Shown: one piece after another, positions 1 through 5,400 of the stretch
How the letters are laid out: the number at the start of each line of letters is the position of its first letter
How positions within the stretch are numbered: position 1 is the first letter of the stretch
Source: Verrucomicrobiia bacterium
GTDB lineage: Bacteria; Verrucomicrobiota; Verrucomicrobiia; Limisphaerales; Palsa-1400
Reading direction: 5' to 3'
Assembly (NCBI GenBank): GCA_025934545.1
Contig: JAICXV010000050.1
Location: 1-9,142, forward strand
DNA: 9,142 nucleotides
The notes under the pieces: model-generated
Database searches by the model: none
Told to the model about the DNA's origin: nothing
The model's input: the letters and a program-made list of their open reading frames with translations, nothing else
Program-made: the position numbers and the translations under genes

Positions 1-186
1 AAGAAGCTCGAAGAACGGCTCAGGCAGCCCGACGTCAAATCCGCCCGGCTTCGCGGCGCGCCGGACCTTTACAAGATCAAGCTGCGACAGTCCGGCTATC
101 GGCTTGTTTACCGCATCGAGAATGCGCAACTTATCGTCGACCAGAACGTAATGCTCCGCCGGGAACCGGCGCTCGACATCATCTAA
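1..186 (+). pseudogene. RelE-family toxin fragment, 5' end outside window, natural 3' end missing
   Basis: Frame 1 is open from the window edge to a TAA at 184-186, giving 61 residues. Residues 1-40 match the middle and later part of RelE toxins, mRNA interferases that cleave mRNA in the ribosomal A site: PDLYKIKLRQSGYRLVYRI aligns closely with E. coli RelE PDCYKIKLRSSGYRLVYQV. The equivalents of RelE K52, K54 and R61 are present. The usual ending, GKRER followed a few residues later by a tyrosine (R81 and Y87 in E. coli), is absent. Residues 41-61 are instead the antisense of a HAD hydrolase gene. The fragment is therefore probably inactive as a toxin. The antitoxin, if any, would lie left of the window. 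The RelE assignment is firm; whether the break is biological or an assembly error is open. Confidence 0.82.
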
Positions 187-666
187 CTCATGTTCCTTGT
201 GCAAATAAATGAGCACCTTTTCTTCAACGGCCTGGCCAAGACCGGACCGATCGATCTTGCGCGGCTGAAACACCACATCGCCATCGCTCAAAATCACGCA
301 CGGGCCCCATTTCTGGAAGTGTTCAATCACATCGACGGCATGCGGATACACGCGGTTGGCAAACGGATAGTTCATCATGAACTTCGACATTTGCAGAAAG
401 CGCGGGTCACGCGGATTCTCGGCGCGATACCGTTGCAACGCGCCTAAATAATCCGCGTAGCCAAGCTCGGTCCGAAGCTGTTCGTAAATCGCCCAAAACC
501 GTTTCTGCCGTTCCTCCCCGAATTCGCGCATGAGAAACTTCCGCAAATCTTCCGTGACACGGTCGTTGTTCAAGAGCGTGTTGTCGACGTCGAGCAGAAA
601 AACGACGCGATGGGGTTTTGTGTTGTGAGTTTTTTTGATCATGGATGTCGCAGCAGGCGCAGTCAT
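1..666 (-). CDS. HAD-family hydrolase, C-terminus replaced by antisense relE sequence, runs off window
   Basis: The frame runs leftward from ATG at 666-664 for 222 codons with no stop before the window edge. An SD-like GGAG sits 8 bases before this ATG, which favours it over the in-frame ATG at 642-640, which has no SD. HAD hydrolases are aspartate-nucleophile phosphatases and related enzymes. Motif I is LLDVDNTLL (D26, D28, T30), motif II is VILSDGD (S127), a motif III lysine is plausible at K137, and motif IV is VLVDDKLRIL (D177, D178). The helical cap lies at about 35-105. The catalytic core is complete, but after about residue 183 family similarity stops and the frame reads the antisense of relE (about 184-222). 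The usual last 50-60 residues are therefore missing. The substrate cannot be told. It is divergent from the oxidoreductase at 1031. Confidence 0.85.
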   Translation of the reverse strand, partial: MTAPAATSMIKKTHNTKPHRVVFLLDVDNTLLNNDRVTEDLRKFLMREFGEERQKRFWAIYEQLRTELGYADYLGALQRYRAENPRDPRFLQMSKFMMNYPFANRVYPHAVDVIEHFQKWGPCVILSDGDVVFQPRKIDRSGLGQAVEEKVLIYLHKEHELDDVERRFPAEHYVLVDDKLRILDAVNKPIAGLSQLDLVKVRRAAKPGGFDVGLPEPFFELL

Positions 667-1030
667 AACGTTTTCTCCAGCGTCCGCTTCCAGCAACTCT
701 TTTTCAACCGCAGTTTGCCTGAAACAAGCCCCCTTGCCAGCATGAACAAAGTCCCGTGCTCTTAGCCAATTTAAGGCTTTTTCGGTTTCATAGCCGACGT
801 AAGACCTGGCTTCTAATCGTTTTCCCTTTAGCGATTTCTGCCGTAAACCGCGAGCGCCTCTTAAAGTGCGCGATTCTGGAACGAAGGTTGCTTGTTCGAT
901 TCTGTTGAGAATTGAAAAACGGCCTGTAAAGCGAATGTATCGCGCTATGCAGATTTTTGTTTAAAAGTCTGAAAAGTGCGCCCGAAAAAATATCTCGAAC
1001 ATCCGCCTAAACGGCTGTAAGCCTAATCGA
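667..1030. other. Divergent intergenic region between HAD gene and oxidoreductase
   Basis: These 364 bases separate two divergently transcribed genes, so promoters for both should lie here. No convincing coding sequence is present. Visible elements are three CGATT(T)CTG repeats (listed separately) and, right after the third, a weak sigma70-like pair for the + strand: TTGAAA at 912-917 and ATGTAT at 935-940, 17 bases apart. No SD-like sequence precedes the ATG at 1031. No clear promoter for the HAD gene was found. Confidence 0.5.
832..904. repeat. Three short direct repeats CGATT(T)CTG, possible operator sites
   Basis: CGATTTCTG occurs at 832-840, and CGATTCTG at 871-878 and 897-904. Starts are 39 and 26 bases apart. 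The last copy directly abuts a candidate -35 region (TTGAGA 905-910, TTGAAA 912-917) upstream of the oxidoreductase gene. The arrangement would fit repressor or activator binding, but copies this short could be chance. Confidence 0.3.
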
Positions 1031-2359
1031 ATGAAGACATCCTCCAGTTTGCGCATTAACCGTCGTCGCTTTTTGGGTTTGGCCGGAGCTGCTGCTGCCG
1101 CGCCGATGGTCGTTCCATCACACGTCCTCGGCCTTGGTAATTGGCCCGCGCCCAACAGTCGTATCAGCATCGGCGTGGTCGGCTGGGGAATGATGGGGCC
1201 CGGCAACACCGAGAATTTCATGAAGGAACGCGATTGCCGCGTCGTCGCGGCGTGCGATCTCGACAAGGAAGCGTTGCAGAAGGCCGTCGATAAAGTGAAC
1301 GGCCATTACAAAAACAAAGACTGCAAATCCTATCACGACTATCGCGAAATGATGGCGCGTCCGGACATCGACGCCGTCATGCTTGCCATTCCGGATCATT
1401 GGCACGCGCTGGCCGCCGTCGAAGCGTGCCGCCAAAAGAAAGATATTTACGGCGAGAAACCTCTCGCTCGCACCATTGTCGAACAACGCGCCATCGTCAA
1501 TGCCGTGCACAAACACCATCGCGTTTGGCAAACCGGTTCGTGGCAACGTTCCACCGCCAATTTTCATAAAGCCGCAGAAGTCGTTCGCAGCGGTTTCATC
1601 GGCAAAGTCAAACGCGTCGAAGTCGGATTGCCCGAAGGCCATGTCGATTTCAAACATACCAAAGACAAATGCCAGGTCAGCGAACCACCAGCGCGCCTGG
1701 ATTACGACATGTGGGTCGGGCCCTCGGAAATGATTCCTTATATGGAATGTCGCGTGCACATGAACTGGCGCTGGCATTACAATTTCGGCGGCGGCCAATT
1801 ACTTGACTGGGTCGGCCACCATTTAGACATCGCTCACTGGGGCTTGGGCTTCGATAAAATTGGACCCATGTATGTCGAAGGCACCGGCGAATTCCCTCCG
1901 CGCGACGCCGTTTGGAACACCGCGACAAAATACCGCATCGAAATGGATTACCCGCACGACGTGCATATCACCATCGCGGGCGGACATCCTGACATCAAAT
2001 CCGGCACAAAATGGATCGGCACCGATGGCTGGATTTGGGTAGATCGTTCCGACAAGTTGGAATGTTCGAATCCCGCATGGAAAAACGGCGCGGATTTGCC
2101 GGACACAACGCCTTTCGTCCGCCTTTACAATTCAACCAACCATCACCGCAACTTCCTCGACTGCGTCAAAACCCGTGCCGGAACAATCACGCCAGTCGAT
2201 GTTGCGCATCACTCTGTCATCCCCGGCCATCTCGGGCTCATTTCGATGATGCTCGGTCGCAAGATCCAATGGGATTGGCAGAAGGAACACATCGTTGACG
2301 ACCAGGAAGCGAACAAAATGCTCGGACGCGAATATCGCGCACCGTGGAAATTGGTTTGA
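1031..2359 (+). CDS. Tat-exported Gfo/Idh/MocA-family NAD(P)-dependent oxidoreductase
   Basis: This 442-residue protein is complete. Residues 1-34 form a twin-arginine signal (NRRRFLGL, an alanine-rich hydrophobic stretch, then about HVLG), so it is expected to be exported folded with its cofactor. Residues 44-160 are a Rossmann fold: GWGMMG at 51-56 fits GxGxxG, the ACDLD strand end is at 74-78, PDHWHA at 121-126, and the family hallmark EKP at 142-144. The C-terminal alpha/beta substrate domain includes GGGQLLDWVGHHLDIAHW (253-270), with the histidines and aspartate typical of the family's active site. The tail HHRNFLDCVKTR (371-382) and later residues are typical of exported members in Planctomycetes and Verrucomicrobia. 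Family members oxidise or reduce sugars, inositols and related polyols; the substrate here is unknown. It appears monocistronic, with hairpins after its stop. No clear SD precedes the start, but the Tat signal fixes it. Confidence 0.96.
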   Translation: MKTSSSLRINRRRFLGLAGAAAAAPMVVPSHVLGLGNWPAPNSRISIGVVGWGMMGPGNTENFMKERDCRVVAACDLDKEALQKAVDKVNGHYKNKDCKSYHDYREMMARPDIDAVMLAIPDHWHALAAVEACRQKKDIYGEKPLARTIVEQRAIVNAVHKHHRVWQTGSWQRSTANFHKAAEVVRSGFIGKVKRVEVGLPEGHVDFKHTKDKCQVSEPPARLDYDMWVGPSEMIPYMECRVHMNWRWHYNFGGGQLLDWVGHHLDIAHWGLGFDKIGPMYVEGTGEFPPRDAVWNTATKYRIEMDYPHDVHITIAGGHPDIKSGTKWIGTDGWIWVDRSDKLECSNPAWKNGADLPDTTPFVRLYNSTNHHRNFLDCVKTRAGTITPVDVAHHSVIPGHLGLISMMLGRKIQWDWQKEHIVDDQEANKMLGREYRAPWKLV

Positions 2360-2370
2360 TAATTCCCGGC

Positions 2371-2388
2371 AAGCGCTGAACGGCGCTT
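2371..2388 (+). terminator. Short hairpin after oxidoreductase stop, possible terminator
   Basis: AAGCGC (2371-2376) pairs with GCGCTT (2383-2388) across a 6-base loop, starting 12 bases after the stop codon. No T-tract follows, so intrinsic termination is not assured; it may instead protect the 3' end. Confidence 0.35.
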
Positions 2389-2410
2389 AATCGATTTCGA
2401 ATGGCTTTTG

Positions 2411-2446
2411 TGCGTTGAGGCTGAATAATTGCCGCCTCAAGACGCA
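2411..2446 (+). terminator. Bulged 11-bp hairpin downstream of oxidoreductase
   Basis: TGCGTTGAGGC (2411-2421) pairs with GCCTCAA (2434-2440) and CGCA (2443-2446), leaving a 2-base GA bulge and a 12-base loop. The stem is stronger than the hairpin at 2371-2388 and lies 52 bases past the stop. There is no T-tract. It could be a factor-assisted terminator, an RNA 3' end stabiliser, or part of a small RNA; the structure is seen, the role is not. Confidence 0.4.
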
Positions 2447-2548
2447 ATGCGCCGTAACCTGAATTCCTTCGAACGCGGTGCCTTTCTGGTCGCCGTCGCA
2501 TTGGGTTCTTGCGCCAGTCGTTCGCCTTTGCGAAAGTAACCATTGGCA

Positions 2549-2636
2549 GCCGGAGTGGCGAAATGGCAGACGCACAGGACTTAAAATCCTGGGACTGTAA
2601 AAAGTCGTGCGGGTTCGAGTCCCGCCTCCGGCACCA
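2549..2636 (+). tRNA. tRNA-Leu (anticodon UAA) with encoded CCA
   Basis: A full cloverleaf can be drawn. The acceptor stem is GCCGGAG (2549-2555) with CTCCGGC (2626-2632), followed by discriminator A2633 and genomic CCA 2634-2636. The anticodon stem is CAGGA (2575-2579) with TCCTG (2587-2591), and the loop CTTAAAA puts anticodon TAA at 2582-2584. The long class II variable arm includes GACT (2593-2596) pairing with AGTC (2603-2606). The T arm is GCGGG (2609-2613), TTCGAGT, CCCGC (2621-2625). It reads UUA/UUG leucine codons. No copy of its 3' end is seen elsewhere in the window, so there is no sign of an element integrated here. Confidence 0.98.
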
Positions 2637-2746
2637 CCCTCGTTTCCTTCCCATCTGATTAAGTCAAATCAACAGATCTGAGAGACGTAAGCTTTCATCG
2701 ATGTTTGGTTTACAGTGTTACAATCGTGTGACTTACAACTTAAGCG

Positions 2747-2777
2747 TTGACGCGCATCAAGGAATTCCCTACATAAT
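2747..2777 (+). promoter_or_regulatory. Candidate sigma70-type promoter for the three-gene set
   Basis: TTGACG at 2747-2752 (5 of 6 to TTGACA) is followed by CATAAT at 2772-2777 (5 of 6 to TATAAT). The spacing of 19 bases is longer than the usual 17. The predicted start near 2784 would place the hairpin at 2785-2810 at the very 5' end of the RNA. Confidence 0.45.
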
Positions 2778-2784
2778 ACGTGAG

Positions 2785-2810
2785 AATTTACGGTAGGAGA
2801 ACCGTAAGTT
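2785..2810 (+). promoter_or_regulatory. 5' leader hairpin with AGGAGA loop
   Basis: The arms at 2785-2794 and 2801-2810 form a 10-bp stem with one U-G pair (T2787-G2808). TTACGGT faces ACCGTAA around the 6-base loop AGGAGA (2795-2800). The loop exposes a GGA/SD-like sequence although no start codon follows nearby. It could stabilise the transcript or bind a GGA-loop-recognising protein such as CsrA; neither is shown here. Confidence 0.45.
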
Positions 2811-2873
2811 TAAAAACTAAATCCGGTTCAGGCTTTTTCGCGTTCGCTTGTGCTGTCTGCATGACTTTTTCGG

Positions 2874-2879
2874 GGAGGT
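2874..2879 (+). promoter_or_regulatory. Ribosome binding site GGAGGT, unusually far from ATG
   Basis: GGAGGT is a near-perfect SD but lies 16 bases before the ATG at 2896, where about 5-9 is usual. The signal peptide begins at that ATG, and no ATG, GTG or TTG in the same frame lies at better spacing. An ATT codon at 2893 is in frame but improbable. Confidence 0.4.
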
Positions 2880-2895
2880 GTGAACTGGATCCATT

Positions 2896-3912
2896 ATGAA
2901 ATTTTTTTCCTTTGGGCTTCTGAGGGTGCTCTGTATTGGAGTAGCAATCGTCTCGATAAGTTCCGTGCAAGCGGCCACTAGTCGCACTCAATCGATCAGT
3001 TTACACAAGGGTTGGAATTCCGTGCAGTTACAAGTGACGCCCGCAGACGGCACGCCAGCGACAGTGTTTGCCGGAACACCCTTTAGCATCGTTGCAACCT
3101 TTTTTGGTTCAGCGACTTCGGCGCAGTTTATCCAGAATCCAACAACGAACGAATGGAAAAAAGAAGGATGGGGGGTTTGGTATGCGCCGGGCCGTCCCGA
3201 TTCATTTCTTTCCACGTTGAACGCGATTACCGGCAACCGCGCATTTCTGATCTATTCCAAACAAGACTATACCTGGAATGTCACGGGTGAGGTCACACTG
3301 TCCAAACTCAGTTGGAAGAGTGACGCATTTAATCTAGTTGGCTTCTCGGTTGATCCAGTCTCGCCGCCCACGTTCGACAAATTTTTCATTGGTTCCACCG
3401 CCCATCGGCCCTGCCGCATATATCAATTGGTAAATGACCAATGGACGTTGGTCGCGAATCCGGTCCAGGCGACGATGCGTTCCGGCGAAGCTTATTGGGT
3501 TTATTGCAGCGGCGGTTCCGATTATCAAGGGCCGCTTTCAGCCACGTCGGCGACGGGCCAGTTGACTCTTTCCGGTTCACCAGCACAAGTAACACTGGCC
3601 CTGGCTAACAACGGAACTGACCCAGTGAAAATCACCGTCGAGACCGTTGCGAGCGATGGCGGGTTGCCCTTGTCCTATTGCATTCGCGGCGTAACCACCG
3701 CGAAAATCAGCGACCTGATTTTCGATCTACCGGCGATCTATCAATTGCCTTCGCTGGACGGCGGCCAGAGCACCGGATTGTATTTGCGCTTACGCCGCGA
3801 CCAGATGACCAGCGCCACACAAAGCGAATTACTTAAAATTTCCACCGATTCAGGCGTGCAGACATGGATCCCAATCACGGGATCACGTGACGATTTATCC
3901 ACCGCACCCTGA
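2896..3912 (+). CDS. Exported protein with two GWN-type domains and a beta-sandwich C-terminus
   Basis: This 338-residue protein has a Sec signal peptide at 1-26 (hydrophobic core LLRVLCIGVAIVSI, cleavage after VQA). Residues 33-130 and 136-214 look like two diverged copies of one domain. The first begins LHKGWNSVQLQV, the second LSWKSDAFNLVGFSV. Both run through a proline-rich strand and FF to a tryptophan segment, then AFLIY (116-120) or AYWVY (199-203). This resembles the exported 'GWNLIS-P' beta domain seen in several phyla, here without the exact motif. Residues 220-330 are strand-rich and resemble an Ig-like beta-sandwich ending in TWIPITGSR. No catalytic motif is visible. It is the first gene of the set and its stop overlaps the next start by one base. 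An extracellular structural or binding role is inferred. Confidence 0.93.
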   Translation: MKFFSFGLLRVLCIGVAIVSISSVQAATSRTQSISLHKGWNSVQLQVTPADGTPATVFAGTPFSIVATFFGSATSAQFIQNPTTNEWKKEGWGVWYAPGRPDSFLSTLNAITGNRAFLIYSKQDYTWNVTGEVTLSKLSWKSDAFNLVGFSVDPVSPPTFDKFFIGSTAHRPCRIYQLVNDQWTLVANPVQATMRSGEAYWVYCSGGSDYQGPLSATSATGQLTLSGSPAQVTLALANNGTDPVKITVETVASDGGLPLSYCIRGVTTAKISDLIFDLPAIYQLPSLDGGQSTGLYLRLRRDQMTSATQSELLKISTDSGVQTWIPITGSRDDLSTAP

Positions 3913-5390
3913 TGAAATTTTTAAATCAAGCGAAGCATTTGCAACTAATGCGCACCATATTTACCGGCAATAGCCGCAGCCTGGCGCCACTGTTTTGGCT
4001 CACTGTATTGATATGCGGTTCCGCCGCGGCCTTTGGCCAGACGACACCATCCTCTGGACTGTGGGTCGGCGAAGTTACCCTCGATCACGTCAATGAAACG
4101 GTTGTCGGCATCGATGCCAACAACCAAACCGTCGCTCCTGACCCGAACGTTCCGACACCGGTCCAGTCTCCAGCGCATTTACGAATCATTTTGCATGTCG
4201 ACAAACAGGGCCAGGTGCGACTGCTGAAAAACGTCGCAATTCTCAACAAATCGACGAACAGCACGCCGGTTGTCGCCCTTGTTACTGACCCGACGTTGTA
4301 TCCGAACTATTCCTCGATTGGAAAAAGGATCGCCACCGCCGCATATGACTTCGGTGACGATCGCGCCGTCCAAATCTTGAACGACATCGCCGCAGCGGCA
4401 GCAAGTGCCGCGGCAACGGGCGGAAATCCCACGAACGCTGCCAACCAGGTTGCCCAGACCGCCGATGTCGATGCGCGCTATCTCGCCTACGTGACCAGCG
4501 CGGGACTCAACAACGCCGCACTGAATGCGGCAGTTTCGGCAAAAGTCGGGGCGATGCAGGCGCAGGGCACCAATGGCAGTCCGGACCAAGTCCTGTCGGC
4601 GGCAACCTCGGCCGCGACGAATAATTTTTACATTGTCAGCAACCGCACTTACGCGGTGACGCTTTCCACAAGCGGCGCGTTTGTCGATCCTCGATACATC
4701 GCAGCCGTTGATTCGATAGCGCTCGGCGCAGCCAATGGCGCCGCGAGTGCCGCCAATTCCAACCTCACTGCAGCCGCTGTAGGGTTGGCCGCAACCAACG
4801 GTGCTCTCACCGCCATAACCAATGCGATCAATGCGCCGTCGTTGGAATCGCCAAACTACAATACATTTATTGGCACCGGAAACTTCGCTTCCGCGGTCAA
4901 CATCGCCGCTGCTGCCGCCAGCGCGAAAGCTCAGACCGCTTTGGCCGCCGGAGCTTCTGCCAATACCGCGCAAATTGAAGCCAACGGCGCGGCCATCAAA
5001 GCGCTCACCGACGCAAACATTTTTGCTGCCGCCGACACCGTCGTCATGAACGAAGCGTTGATGGCCGGCTCCATTTCACCATCGCAAGCGCTTTCCGGAA
5101 CGATTTATTTAGGCGCAAGCCATCCGACCAATCCCTTCCGTCATCGTCGTCACCCCGACCATACGATCGGTTTCCCGATTTCGCGCGCGCTAAACATCCA
5201 GTTCGATTCGTCGACCAGCACCAACGCACAGCAAATCGCGAGCTTTGGCGTCGACACCATCACTGGGACGTATCGCGAAGAAATTTCGGGTCTGCACAAG
5301 CCGCTCGGGCCAAACCAGAACATTGGTTTGATCGCAGCAGGCACGCTGAAGCTCAATCGCGTCAGCCTCGTAGACACTTTGAATCAGTAA
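3912..5390 (+). CDS. Exported protein of an unnamed Verrucomicrobia-type family with a long Ala-rich insert
   Basis: This protein has 492 residues. The start at 3912 shares its A with the upstream TGA, suggesting translational coupling; an ATG at 3948 (residue 13) is an alternative with a more normal signal peptide length. The signal core is LFWLTVLICGSAAA, with cleavage near residue 42. The N-terminal segment (48-147) has GLWVGEVTL, LRIILHVDKQGQVRLLKN and ALVTDP. The C-terminal segment (394-485) has LSGTIYL, NPFRHRRHPDH and GTYREEISGLHK. From memory these two segments recur close together in large exported Verrucomicrobia proteins of unknown function. Between them, residues 151-392 are very rich in Ala, Asn, Ser and Thr and probably largely helical. 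No enzyme motif is recognised. A structural or anchoring role in the same assembly as its neighbours is inferred. Confidence 0.92.
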   Translation: MKFLNQAKHLQLMRTIFTGNSRSLAPLFWLTVLICGSAAAFGQTTPSSGLWVGEVTLDHVNETVVGIDANNQTVAPDPNVPTPVQSPAHLRIILHVDKQGQVRLLKNVAILNKSTNSTPVVALVTDPTLYPNYSSIGKRIATAAYDFGDDRAVQILNDIAAAAASAAATGGNPTNAANQVAQTADVDARYLAYVTSAGLNNAALNAAVSAKVGAMQAQGTNGSPDQVLSAATSAATNNFYIVSNRTYAVTLSTSGAFVDPRYIAAVDSIALGAANGAASAANSNLTAAAVGLAATNGALTAITNAINAPSLESPNYNTFIGTGNFASAVNIAAAAASAKAQTALAAGASANTAQIEANGAAIKALTDANIFAAADTVVMNEALMAGSISPSQALSGTIYLGASHPTNPFRHRRHPDHTIGFPISRALNIQFDSSTSTNAQQIASFGVDTITGTYREEISGLHKPLGPNQNIGLIAAGTLKLNRVSLVDTLNQ

Positions 5391-5400
5391 CGACTTGATC

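Larger units (their letters stand above)
2360..2548. other. Intergenic region before tRNA-Leu
   Basis: The region holds the two hairpins described separately and a small third inverted repeat, TTCGC (2521-2525) with GCGAA (2530-2534), 14 bases before the tRNA. No coding sequence was found and I could not identify a convincing tRNA promoter. Confidence 0.4.
2637..2895. other. Intergenic leader region of the three-gene exported set
   Basis: These 259 bases lie between tRNA-Leu and the 338-residue gene. They contain three TTACA pentamers (2710-2714, 2718-2722, 2733-2737), a sigma70-like promoter, a strong hairpin, two CTTTTTCG repeats (2833-2840 and 2865-2872) and a strong but distant SD. The transcript would have an untranslated leader of roughly 110 bases. 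It matches no riboswitch class that I recognise. Confidence 0.5.

Noticed and set aside
190..447. Open frame of 85 codons on the + strand
   Set aside because: It lies antisense to the HAD hydrolase, whose catalytic motifs are unmistakable on the other strand.
1118..1798. 226-codon open frame on the - strand
   Set aside because: It is a shadow of the Gfo/Idh/MocA gene and resembles no known protein.
2549..2636. tRNA-Leu as an integration (att) site
   Set aside because: No integrase gene and no second copy of the tRNA 3' end are present in the window.
2238..2654. 138-codon - strand frame containing RRRDSNPHDFLQSQ
   Set aside because: This is the familiar false peptide made by translating the antisense of a tRNA-Leu gene, extended into the oxidoreductase 3' end.
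2787..2895. Cyclic-di-GMP or other riboswitch in the leader
   Set aside because: Only one clear hairpin is visible, and no conserved riboswitch core sequences were recognised.
4179..4973. 264-codon - strand frame rich in Gly, Arg and Cys
   Set aside because: It is antisense to the alanine-rich coding segment; GC-rich Ala codons leave few antisense stops and yield such compositions.
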